From the NCBI GenBank assembly GCA_013214275.1, contig JABSPP010000108.1, positions 1 through 6,164 on the forward strand: a DNA stretch of 6,164 nt, written 5' to 3'. Of this stretch, positions 1 through 6,081 are shown one piece after another. The position numbers and the translations under genes are program-made. The DNA comes from Flavobacteriaceae bacterium (GTDB lineage Bacteria > Bacteroidota > Bacteroidia > Flavobacteriales > Flavobacteriaceae). Below the pieces are notes generated by a model, which worked only from the letters and a program-made list of their open reading frames with translations, searched no databases and was not told where the DNA came from. The stretch's first letter is position 1. Every line of letters starts with the position of its first letter.

Positions 1-30
1 GGCTTAAATGATCGAATTTTTGAAAGTTAA
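1..30 (+). CDS. Possible C-terminal tail of an upstream gene
   Basis: The first reading frame is open from base 1 to a TAA at 28-30 and encodes nine residues, GLNDRIFES. The other two plus frames hit stops within 9 bases. This is compatible with the end of a rightward gene that begins outside the window, but nine codons cannot identify a family and could be chance. The 59 bp that follow (31-89) contain a small GGGT-A-ACCC inverted repeat at 67-75 followed by an A-run, and no convincing Bacteroidota promoter. Confidence 0.2.
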   Translation, partial: GLNDRIFES

Positions 31-89
31 ATTTATCACTCATTATCAGTTTTTTGAGAACTAAGTGGGTAACCCAAAAAAAATAATTA

Positions 90-194
90 ATGGGAAGAGC
101 ATTTGAGTTTAGAAAAGCGCGTAAGATGAAACGTTGGTCGGCGATGGCAAAAACGTTTACCAGAATAGGGAAGGATATTGTGATGGCTGTGAAA
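90..194 (+). repeat. Upstream copy of a 105-bp perfect direct repeat (yebC codons 1-35)
   Basis: Bases 90-194 are identical, without a single mismatch, to bases 797-901, the first 35 codons of yebC. Identity stops abruptly on both sides: base 89 is A where 796 is C, and base 195 is C where 902 is G. The unit starts exactly at the ATG and none of the 5' untranslated sequence is copied. Identity includes all synonymous positions, so the duplication is recent or maintained by recombination, or else it is an assembly error. The copy is joined in frame to the signal peptide of an unrelated secreted protein. Confidence 0.97.
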
Positions 195-785
195 CTCTCC
201 CTACTACTTTTAGTATATTTATTCTCACCCATTATTGTTGCTCAATCGTACAATGAATATGTCACTGCAGAAGTTTATTTTTTAGATGGTACAAGAAAAG
301 ATGGATTGGCACTTGTAAAGCCTTCTAGTGATAAAATTTCTTTTAAAGAAAATAAAGTAGCAAATCGAGTAAAATATAATCATAATGATGTGGCTCGTCT
401 TGTTTTAAAAAAAGATACGATAACTAGAGTTTTTAGATATAAAAAAGTACCAGACAGGAGAGCGCCGAGACTACTGCAAGTGGTTGTAGAAAACCCTAAA
501 ATCTCTATGTATGCCACTTTTATCAACTATAAACCAGGAGGTTTGATTTCTGCCATTTTCAATATAGACGAGACAGACTACACGTATTACCTTGTTAAAA
601 ATCAGTCAAAAGACGCTATTTACATAGGGGAACGAGGGCTTACCTCCAAAAAGCATATGAGCAAATTAATTAAAAAGTATATGAGTGACTGTACATATTT
701 GATAGAAAGGGCTAATAAAAAAGAGTTGAAATTAAAAGACACACAACAAATTGTAGAATATTACAATCGTAATTGTCCTAATTAA
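90..785 (+). CDS. Small exported protein of unknown function with a captured YebC N-terminus
   Basis: The open frame gives 231 residues. Residues 1-35 are the YebC N-terminus, copied from the downstream gene, and are very basic. From M32 the protein reads as a classic Sec signal peptide: MAVK, a hydrophobic core LSLLLLVYLF, then SPIIVA with likely cleavage after A51 before QS. The mature part (about 180 residues) has a beta-rich start (EVYFLDGTRKDGLALVK), a run of charged residues, and a C-terminus with SDC (C201), a conserved-looking IVEYYN and C229. The two cysteines could form a disulfide. The layout resembles uncharacterised secreted Bacteroidota proteins ending in a DCxxL...IVxYYN pattern; no function is known to me. 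The functional start is uncertain. ATG 90 gives the fusion, while ATG 183 (200 residues) gives a normal signal peptide and has AAGGA at 171-175, so 183 is the more likely start of the exported protein. The stop lies 11 bp before yebC, which suggests co-transcription. The likely location is periplasmic or outer-membrane associated. Confidence 0.7.
   Translation: MGRAFEFRKARKMKRWSAMAKTFTRIGKDIVMAVKLSLLLLVYLFSPIIVAQSYNEYVTAEVYFLDGTRKDGLALVKPSSDKISFKENKVANRVKYNHNDVARLVLKKDTITRVFRYKKVPDRRAPRLLQVVVENPKISMYATFINYKPGGLISAIFNIDETDYTYYLVKNQSKDAIYIGERGLTSKKHMSKLIKKYMSDCTYLIERANKKELKLKDTQQIVEYYNRNCPN
171..185 (+). promoter_or_regulatory. Candidate internal ribosome binding site and start ATG 183
   Basis: AAGGA at 171-175 sits 7 bases before ATG 183, which opens a normal-length signal peptide (MAVKLSLLLL). 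Bacteroidota generally rely little on Shine-Dalgarno pairing, so the match may be accidental. The same bases occur inside yebC at 878-892, where they encode ordinary protein sequence. The site matters because it would let the exported protein be made without the 31 YebC-derived residues. Confidence 0.35.
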
Positions 786-796
786 GTACATTTTAC

Positions 797-901
797 ATGG
801 GAAGAGCATTTGAGTTTAGAAAAGCGCGTAAGATGAAACGTTGGTCGGCGATGGCAAAAACGTTTACCAGAATAGGGAAGGATATTGTGATGGCTGTGAA
901 A
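797..901 (+). repeat. Downstream copy of the 105-bp direct repeat (native 5' end of yebC)
   Basis: This is the native copy, since the reading frame continues into a full-length YebC. The repeat spacing is 707 bp from start to start. Homologous or slipped-strand recombination between the copies would delete 707 bp, including the whole exported-protein frame, and regenerate an uninterrupted yebC placed directly after base 89. Confidence 0.97.
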
Positions 902-1516
902 GAGGCTGGTCCCAATCCTGAGACCAACTCTCGTTTAAGAGCTGTGATCCAGAATGCTAAGGCAGCGAATATGCCTAAGGATAATATAGAGCGTGCCATT
1001 AAGAAGGCTTCCGATAAAGACACTGCAAACTACAAGGAGGTTTTATTTGAGGGTTATGCTCCTCATGGTATTGCCGTGTTGATAGAGACTGCTACCAACA
1101 ATAACAATAGAACTGTTGCCAATGTTAGGGCTGCTTTCAATAAATATGACGGAAACCTGGGGACTTCTGGATCTGTTGTTTTTATGTTTGATCACACGTG
1201 TAACTTTACAGTAAAAAAGGAAGATATTACTGTGGATATGGAGGAGCTAGAACTGGCATTGATCGATTTTGATGTTGAAGAAGTTTTTGTGGATGATGAG
1301 GGTGTAGTTGTTTATGCTCCTTTTGAACAGTTTGGAGCCATTCAGGCTTTCTTTGAAGAAAACAGTGTAGAAATTATTTCCTCTGGGTTTGAACGGATTC
1401 CTACTTCAACAACAAAGCTTTCTCAGGAACAGCAAACCGATGTTGAAAAATTATTGGAAAGACTGGAAGAGGATGATGATGTACAGCAGGTCTATCATTC
1501 AATGGAGGGGAATTAA
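797..1516 (+). CDS. yebC: YebC/TACO1-family translation factor (PmpR-like)
   Basis: The 239-residue product has the usual length of the family. The N-terminus MGRAFEFRKARKMKRW is the form typical of Bacteroidota and replaces the MAGHSKWANIKHRK start of proteobacterial YebC. The helical domain I (about 1-75) contains RLRAVIQNAKAANMPKDNIERAIKK in two stretches (45-70), a family hallmark. Domains II and III follow with FEGYAPHGIAVLIE (84-97), TNNNNRTVANVRAAF (100-114), GNLGTSGSVVFMF (119-131) and an acidic tail (EEDDD, 224-228). Members were first described as DNA-binding regulators (PmpR of Pseudomonas). More recent work on bacterial YebC proteins and mitochondrial TACO1 supports a ribosome-linked role in relieving stalls at polyproline. 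It acts in the cytoplasm. The ATG has no Shine-Dalgarno sequence and lies 11 bp after the preceding stop, leaving no room for a separate promoter except inside the upstream frame. The gene is intact; its first 35 codons are duplicated at 90-194. Confidence 0.96.
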   Translation: MGRAFEFRKARKMKRWSAMAKTFTRIGKDIVMAVKEAGPNPETNSRLRAVIQNAKAANMPKDNIERAIKKASDKDTANYKEVLFEGYAPHGIAVLIETATNNNNRTVANVRAAFNKYDGNLGTSGSVVFMFDHTCNFTVKKEDITVDMEELELALIDFDVEEVFVDDEGVVVYAPFEQFGAIQAFFEENSVEIISSGFERIPTSTTKLSQEQQTDVEKLLERLEEDDDVQQVYHSMEGN

Positions 1517-1519
1517 TTT

Positions 1520-1559
1520 AAAAAAAAGCCTTTTTAGGGTTTTCCGAAAATGCAGGCTT
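1520..1559 (-). terminator. Intrinsic terminator of the leftward GH15 gene
   Basis: AAGCCT at 1526-1531 pairs with AGGCTT at 1554-1559. Read on the minus strand, the stem is followed immediately by eight U residues (plus-strand A-run 1520-1527, partly within the stem). An inner TTTT/AAAA pairing (1540-1543 with 1547-1550) could shorten the 22-base loop. In the plus direction no U-run follows the stem, so it is not an obvious terminator for yebC. It lies about 105 bp beyond the GH15 stop codon, in the convergent spacer just after yebC. Confidence 0.6.
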
Positions 1560-1637
1560 CCCCGATGCGACTCACCTATTGGTCAAGTATAAGATTAATT
1601 ATTTATGTTTCAGTTATTTAACACATTCTACGATCAA

Positions 1638-1658
1638 TCATAAAAATTGACTTTATGA
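1638..1658. repeat. Short A/T-rich hairpin in the convergent spacer
   Basis: TCATAAA at 1638-1644 and TTTATGA at 1652-1658 form a perfect 7-bp inverted repeat with a 7-base loop, 5 bp beyond the GH15 stop. No clear U-tract follows in either direction. It may protect the 3' end of the leftward mRNA or be chance in A/T-rich DNA. Confidence 0.3.
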
Positions 1659-1663
1659 TATCT

Positions 1664-3463
1664 CTAGGCCAAGGTGTCTTTTACTTTTTCTTCTTTGGTT
1701 ACTTTTGATAAGTTAGCAGCAGTTTCTATCAATGCCAGATGCGAATATGCTTGTGGGAAATTTCCTAACAATCGCTTGGTTTTAAAATCTAAGTCCTCAC
1801 TGAACAATCCTAAATGATTGCTGTAGGATAAAAGTTTTTCAAACTGTTGTACTGCCTTTTCTTCTTCGCCTATTTTGTACAAACTATTGATGAACCAAAA
1901 GGTACAGATGGTAAAAGAAGAGGAAGGTAATCCAAAATCGTCTTGATTTTTATATCGATATAACAGACCATCATTCGACAATTCTCGCTCAATAGCTTTT
2001 ACAGTACTTACATATTTTGGATGCTTGGCATCAATAAATCCATACGATTCCATCAGGAGTACTGAAGCATCTAAATCATCAGATCCATAGGCTTGTGTAA
2101 ATGCTTGTACTTTGCGACTCCAAGCATTGTTCATGATATCTGTTCTAATGGCCTCTTCTAGCAATTGCCAGCGTGTTAGTTTTGAGGTTTTTCCCAGTAG
2201 CTTAGCTACTTTAATAGCCTTGTCTATAGCTGTCCAGCACAATACCTTTGAAAAGGTAAAATGCTGATCTTCAGATCTAAATTCCCAAATTCCTTTGTCG
2301 GGTTCTTGCCAGTGTTTGTTCACTACCCAGACAATTCCTTTGGTAATGTTCCAGAGCTCTTCACCGTTTTCAATGTCATTGCTAAAATTCAATATCAACT
2401 GATGAATCATGTCCATCAAGATTCCATAAATATCGTTCTGTCTTTGCTTGTATGCTGCGTTCCCGATCCTCACAGGGCTTGAATTTTTATACCCAGATAA
2501 ATGCTCTAAAAACTCTTCGGTTAATTTCTTTTCACCATTAATTCCGTACATGATTTGAAGCTTCTCATCTTTATCGGGCATCAGGTTGATGATAAACTTC
2601 AAATATCGTCTGGCAATGTTTTTATGCCCTAATGTTGACATTACTTTGATGACCATCGAAGCATCACGAATCCAACAGAATCGGTAATCCCAGTTACGTA
2701 CTTCCCCAATGGTTTCAGGTAACGACGTTGTTGCTGCAGCAAGAATAGCTCCAGTTTTATCATAGCTTAGTAGTTTTAAAGTCATGGCGCTACGAGCAAT
2801 CTGCTTGTTGTATCTTCTGTATGAAGGGGTACGTTCCATCCAATTCAACCAATATACTTTTGTACGCTCATATTCTAAAAAAGCCGACTTCAAAGTAGGA
2901 ACAAACAATTTTTCGTGATATCCAACCAGAAAAAAATGATCTTCAGCAATGGCAATTTCAGTTCCATTGACAATGGTCTCTTTAGACAAGTCTGTATATA
3001 AAAACAGTGTATCATAGACTTCTTTTTCGGTTAGACTAACAACAAAGTCATTTTTTATGTAAGTACGTGTCTCTCCTATAGCGTATTCCAGTTTGGGATC
3101 ATAAATCACCTTCATGCTAGGCTTCCCTGAGAGATATTTTATATATCTAATTAACTCTGGTGGAGCATGGTAGGTTGCATTCTCTTTGTAATAACGAGGC
3201 ATAAAGTCTCGGATTTCAAAAGCATCTAATCCGTTGCTAAATCGAGTTACCAAGATAGCCGTATTGTCTTTATATTGCTGGGTAATGGAATAACTACTAT
3301 CTACCTTAATGCTAAAAGAACCACCAATTTGTTCATCCAATAGTTTTCCAAATACAGAAGGTGAATCAAACTGAGGCAAACAGCACCAATCTATCGACCC
3401 TGTTCTAGACACCAAAGCAGCACTTCTACAATTACCTATAATTCCGTAATCTAAATTGTTCAT
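1664..3463 (-). CDS. Glycoside hydrolase family 15 protein, probable cytoplasmic trehalase
   Basis: The 599-residue protein begins MNNLDYGIIGNCRSAALVSR and SIDWCCLPQFDSPSVFG (23-39), the signature of the N-terminal beta domain of bacterial GH15 trehalase/glucoamylase-like proteins. The C-terminal (alpha/alpha)6 barrel carries RNWDYRFCWIRDAS (256-269), RQNDIYG (341-347), GIWEFR with the likely catalytic acid E394, and SEDLD with the likely catalytic base E556, followed by LGNFPQAYSHLALI (566-579). All key positions are present and the length is normal, so it should be active. There is no signal peptide. GH15 enzymes invert the anomeric configuration; members of this subtype in mycobacteria and archaea split trehalose to two glucoses. 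The divergent trehalose-synthesis gene 83 bp away supports trehalose as substrate. A glucoamylase or oligosaccharide glucosidase role cannot be excluded by sequence alone. ATG 3463 is chosen because the conserved DYGIIGN motif starts at residue 5. A terminator for this gene lies at 1520-1559. Confidence 0.9.
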   Translation of the reverse strand: MNNLDYGIIGNCRSAALVSRTGSIDWCCLPQFDSPSVFGKLLDEQIGGSFSIKVDSSYSITQQYKDNTAILVTRFSNGLDAFEIRDFMPRYYKENATYHAPPELIRYIKYLSGKPSMKVIYDPKLEYAIGETRTYIKNDFVVSLTEKEVYDTLFLYTDLSKETIVNGTEIAIAEDHFFLVGYHEKLFVPTLKSAFLEYERTKVYWLNWMERTPSYRRYNKQIARSAMTLKLLSYDKTGAILAAATTSLPETIGEVRNWDYRFCWIRDASMVIKVMSTLGHKNIARRYLKFIINLMPDKDEKLQIMYGINGEKKLTEEFLEHLSGYKNSSPVRIGNAAYKQRQNDIYGILMDMIHQLILNFSNDIENGEELWNITKGIVWVVNKHWQEPDKGIWEFRSEDQHFTFSKVLCWTAIDKAIKVAKLLGKTSKLTRWQLLEEAIRTDIMNNAWSRKVQAFTQAYGSDDLDASVLLMESYGFIDAKHPKYVSTVKAIERELSNDGLLYRYKNQDDFGLPSSSFTICTFWFINSLYKIGEEEKAVQQFEKLLSYSNHLGLFSEDLDFKTKRLLGNFPQAYSHLALIETAANLSKVTKEEKVKDTLA

Positions 3464-3496
3464 TGAGATTTTTTTCTTTTACTGTGAATCACGTTA

Positions 3497-3528
3497 TAAA
3501 TTTCTTTAAATTAACGAAATACTATTTG
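3497..3528 (+). promoter_or_regulatory. Candidate rightward -7 elements for the trehalose synthase gene
   Basis: TAAATTTC at 3497-3504 matches the Bacteroidota -7 element TAnnTTTG in all but the last base, and TACTATTTG at 3520-3528 is a second near-match with one extra spacer base. Neither has a clear upstream TTG at the right distance, so the call is weak. Either would place the start within about 40 bases of ATG 3547 and would overlap the leftward promoter candidate. Confidence 0.2.
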
Positions 3529-3534
3529 CTTCAA
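3506..3534 (-). promoter_or_regulatory. Candidate leftward promoter for the GH15 gene
   Basis: On the minus strand a TTG (plus 3532-3534) is followed after 18 bases by TAATTTAA (plus 3506-3513), which matches four of the six fixed bases of the Bacteroidota sigma-A -7 consensus TAnnTTTG at the usual spacing. Transcription would start near 3499, giving a leader of about 36 bases. The whole divergent spacer is only 83 bp (3464-3546), so both promoters must sit here and probably overlap. Confidence 0.35.
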
Positions 3535-3546
3535 CAAATTACATCC

Positions 3547-5739
3547 ATGAATAAAACAATAATAGTTTCCAATCGCTTGCCACTACAGGTCTCAATCAAC
3601 AAAAATAAAATGGGTGTTACGCCCAGTGTGGGTGGACTAGCTACTGGGATGAAATCTGTACATGCAGAAGGAAATGGTATTTGGGTAGGTTGGTCTGGAA
3701 TTCCAGAGGATGAATTGAGCTTGGAGCTATCTAAAAAAGTAGATGCTAAAATACGTGAGGAAAAATGCATTTCTGTTGCTCTGTCTCAACAAGATATTGA
3801 AGAATACTATGAAGGATTCAGTAATAGAGCTCTATGGCCTTTGTTCCACTATTTTATGGAGTACACAGAATTTGAACAACAAGAATGGGAAGCTTATAAG
3901 CGTGTAAATGAAAAATTTGTTGAGACGATTTTGAAACACTTAAACGATGGAGACACTGTTTGGGTTCACGACTACCAATTATTACTACTGCCGCAGCTCA
4001 TCAAAGAAAAAAAGCCAGAAACTACCATAGGATTCTTTTTACATATTCCTTTCCCTTCGTACGAAATTTTTAGAACGTTTCCTTGGCGGAAAGAAATTCT
4101 TAGTGGTATGCTGGGAGCAGATTTACTGGGGTTTCACACCTATGATTATGAACGTCATTTTTTGAGTTCAGTCAAACGTATTTTACGATTAGATGTTAAT
4201 TTTAATACCATCAGTCATCAAGACAGAATCATAACAGTGGATTCTTTTCCGATGGGAATTGATTACGATAAGTTTCATAAAGCTGCTTTAGATCATAATA
4301 GTCAATCTAAAGAAAAGTCGGAGCTCCATAAACGATTGGAAGAGCATACTTTAGAAGGAAAAAAACTAATTCTATCCATTGATAGAATGGATTACACTAA
4401 AGGAATTCCAAACAGAATCAAAGCTTTTGAGTATTTTCTGGATAAGTTTCCCGAATACAAAGAGAAAGTACGTTTGGTGATGTTAGCAGTCCCATCTCGT
4501 TCTAATGTTCCTCAATACCAAAAATTGAAACGGGAAACTGATGAGTTAGTGGGTCGTATCAATGGTAAATTCGCTACCGTTAGCTGGACACCTATCTGGT
4601 ATTTCTATCGATCACTGCCTTTTGATGATTTGATCGATTTATACATTACTTCTGAGGTGGCTTTGATTACTCCCATTCGAGATGGAATGAATTTAGTTGC
4701 CAAAGAGTATGTAGCTACCAGAACCAAGCATGATGGTGTTTTAATATTGAGTGAGATGGCAGGAGCTTCCCAAGAAATGAACGAAGCTTTGCTAATTAAT
4801 CCAAGTAGTTTTGAAGACTTTGCACATAGTTTAAAACAAGCGCTAACAATGCCTTTAAAAGAGCAGCAAACGCGCATGAAGTTTTTACAAAAACGCTTGA
4901 AACGTTATGATGTAGAGAAATGGGCTACGGAATTTTTAAATTCACTTAAACAAACCAAACAACATAAAGATACGGTTATTGCAAAAAAACTCACCCGTGA
5001 ATATGAGCAACAACTAGTGAATGATTTTCATCAAAAAAAGAAAAAATTATTGTTATTGGATTATGACGGAACTTTGGTCGGGTTTAAAGATAACCCTCAG
5101 GATGCCGAACCCGATAAAATATTGTTTACACTTCTAGACACGCTGCAAGAAAAAGAAGACACGACTTTGGTTTTAATTAGTGGACGCGACAAAGAAACAT
5201 TTCAAAAGTGGTTTGGAGACAAAAGCTATACACTGGTTACCGATCATGGTGTTTGGTTGTACCAAGACAAAGAATGGATAGCCCTAGAGCGATTGAAAAC
5301 GGATTGGATGGAAAGTATTCGACCAATCTTAGAGACTTTTGTCGATAGAACGCCAGCAACTTTTATCGAAACAAAAAACTATTCATTAGCTTGGCATTAT
5401 AGAACAGCCGATCCAGAGTTGGCTAAAATTCGTACGATAGAGCTCAATACTGTACTCACCAGTATGGTTTCCAATAATAATCTCTCTATTTTAAAGGGGA
5501 ACAAAGTCATTGAAATTAAAAGCAGTAATGTGAACAAAGGTAGAGTCGTAAGTCGTTTGTTAACCCAAAAAAGTTATGATTTTGTCACTGTGATTGGTGA
5601 TGATTGGACCGATGAATACATGTTTGAAGAAGCTCCTGAATGGGCATACACCATTAAAGTAGGCTTTGCCAAGACAAAGGCAAAGTATCAAATTAAAGAC
5701 CCTACAAAAGTTCGCGAGTTACTAGAGAAACTTACATAA
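3547..5739 (+). CDS. Bifunctional trehalose-6-phosphate synthase/trehalose-6-phosphate phosphatase
   Basis: This 730-residue fusion has an OtsA-like GT20 synthase domain (about 1-470) and an OtsB-like HAD phosphatase domain (about 498-730). The synthase joins UDP-glucose and glucose-6-phosphate; the phosphatase releases trehalose in the cytoplasm. Synthase motifs are SNRLP (8-12, R10), SVGGLATG (27-34), YYEGFSNRALW (87-97), HDYQLLLLP (141-149), HIPFPS (166-171), DRMDYTKGI (279-287, with R280 and K285), RDGMNLVAKEY (378-388) and LSEMAGAS (401-408). Phosphatase motifs are LLDYDGTL (503-510, nucleophile D505 and acid D507), SGRD (545-548), K664 in NVNKG and GDDWTDEYMF (684-693). Both sites look complete. 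ATG 3547 is chosen because IIVSNRLP begins a few residues later, as in E. coli OtsA; the frame is open back to TTG 3463, but that extension lacks family similarity and touches the divergent gene. Fused enzymes of this type occur in Bacteroidota and eukaryotes. The neighbouring GH15 gene likely degrades the product. No clear terminator follows. Confidence 0.96.
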   Translation: MNKTIIVSNRLPLQVSINKNKMGVTPSVGGLATGMKSVHAEGNGIWVGWSGIPEDELSLELSKKVDAKIREEKCISVALSQQDIEEYYEGFSNRALWPLFHYFMEYTEFEQQEWEAYKRVNEKFVETILKHLNDGDTVWVHDYQLLLLPQLIKEKKPETTIGFFLHIPFPSYEIFRTFPWRKEILSGMLGADLLGFHTYDYERHFLSSVKRILRLDVNFNTISHQDRIITVDSFPMGIDYDKFHKAALDHNSQSKEKSELHKRLEEHTLEGKKLILSIDRMDYTKGIPNRIKAFEYFLDKFPEYKEKVRLVMLAVPSRSNVPQYQKLKRETDELVGRINGKFATVSWTPIWYFYRSLPFDDLIDLYITSEVALITPIRDGMNLVAKEYVATRTKHDGVLILSEMAGASQEMNEALLINPSSFEDFAHSLKQALTMPLKEQQTRMKFLQKRLKRYDVEKWATEFLNSLKQTKQHKDTVIAKKLTREYEQQLVNDFHQKKKKLLLLDYDGTLVGFKDNPQDAEPDKILFTLLDTLQEKEDTTLVLISGRDKETFQKWFGDKSYTLVTDHGVWLYQDKEWIALERLKTDWMESIRPILETFVDRTPATFIETKNYSLAWHYRTADPELAKIRTIELNTVLTSMVSNNNLSILKGNKVIEIKSSNVNKGRVVSRLLTQKSYDFVTVIGDDWTDEYMFEEAPEWAYTIKVGFAKTKAKYQIKDPTKVRELLEKLT

Positions 5740-5910
5740 GCTTATAGGGTCTATTTCAATCAAATTTTTAATAAATATAAAAGTAAAAGATAGGGGAAGA
5801 GCTGTCGTAATCTTTTATTGATAAGATAAAATTCCAAAAAGAAAACAATGGATACAACTACAGGGAGATTGAACTAGATACTATAGATAGGATTATTTTG
5901 AAAATGACTT

Positions 5911-5946
5911 TAGGAAAAATAAGAAAACCACTCAAAGATTGAGTGG
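5911..5946 (-). terminator. Leftward intrinsic terminator
   Basis: CCACTCAA (5928-5935) and TTGAGTGG (5939-5946) form a perfect 8-bp stem with a 3-base loop. Read on the minus strand, the stem is followed by TTTTCTTATTTTT (plus 5915-5927), a good U-rich tract. In the plus direction only GAAAAATT follows, so it does not look like the terminator of the trehalose synthase gene. It implies a leftward transcript arriving from the right, although no leftward coding frame is visible between here and the window end. Confidence 0.65.
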
Positions 5947-5957
5947 GAAAAATTGCT

Positions 5958-6050
5958 ATGAAAAAGAAAGAGATGTTTCCATCTCTATTGCTAAAGCTAG
6001 TCTTTTTATGTATGCGCTTACTATTAAAAATTAAAAAGTTACCATTGTAG
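5958..6050 (+). CDS. Possible small hydrophobic protein (30 residues)
   Basis: ATG 5958 opens a 30-codon frame ending in TAG at 6048-6050. The product starts with a basic MKKKE, has a leucine-rich centre (MFPSLLLKLVFLCMRLLL, broken by one K and one R) and ends in a basic KIKKLPL. This could be a single-pass membrane micropeptide, but A/T-rich DNA often gives such frames by chance, there is no Shine-Dalgarno sequence, and the frame overlaps small hairpins and lies opposite the inferred leftward transcript. I do not recognise it. Confidence 0.15.
   Translation: MKKKEMFPSLLLKLVFLCMRLLLKIKKLPL
5961..6007. repeat. Nested inverted repeats
   Basis: AGAGATG (5969-5975) and CATCTCT (5980-5986) form a perfect 7-bp stem with a 4-base TTTC loop. 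It is enclosed by a second perfect 7-bp pair, AAAAAGA (5961-5967) with TCTTTTT (6001-6007). A further 5-bp hairpin TGTTC/GAACA lies at 6051-6064. These could be parts of a folded RNA, but each is short. Confidence 0.4.
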
Positions 6051-6081
6051 TGTTCTGTTGAACAGGGTGCACGACAAATCT

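Noticed and set aside
17..56. Possible promoter before the exported-protein gene (TTTTTG at 17-22 and TATCAGTTTTTTG at 44-56)
   Set aside because: The downstream element does not match TAnnTTTG at the right spacing, and such strings are common in A/T-rich spacers.
793..1023. Leftward open frame of 76 codons within yebC
   Set aside because: It lies opposite the conserved yebC sequence and has no family resemblance; it is a shadow of the real gene.
1389..1592. Rightward frame of 67 codons overlapping the yebC 3' end
   Set aside because: It is out of frame with yebC over a well-conserved acidic tail and runs through the hairpin region; no independent support.
2261..2482. Rightward frame of 73 codons within the GH15 gene
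   Set aside because: It is antisense to conserved barrel sequence that includes the GIWEFR catalytic segment; shadow frame.
3463..3546. An N-terminal extension of the trehalose synthase from a TTG at 3463
   Set aside because: The 28 extra residues do not resemble the family, the TTG overlaps the start codon of the divergent GH15 gene, and ATG 3547 places the SNRLP motif at the usual distance from the N-terminus.
3531..3770. Leftward frame of 79 codons over the synthase N-terminus
   Set aside because: Antisense to the conserved SNRLP and SVGGLATG motifs; shadow frame.
4605..4877. Leftward frame of 90 codons within the synthase domain
   Set aside because: Antisense to the conserved RDGMNLVAKEY and LSEMAGAS motifs; shadow frame.
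5736..5831. Terminator for the trehalose synthase gene (palindrome ATAAGCTTAT; TTTTAT/ATAAAA at 5813-5831)
   Set aside because: The palindrome has no loop and the second pairing is short, pure A/T and lacks a U-tract.
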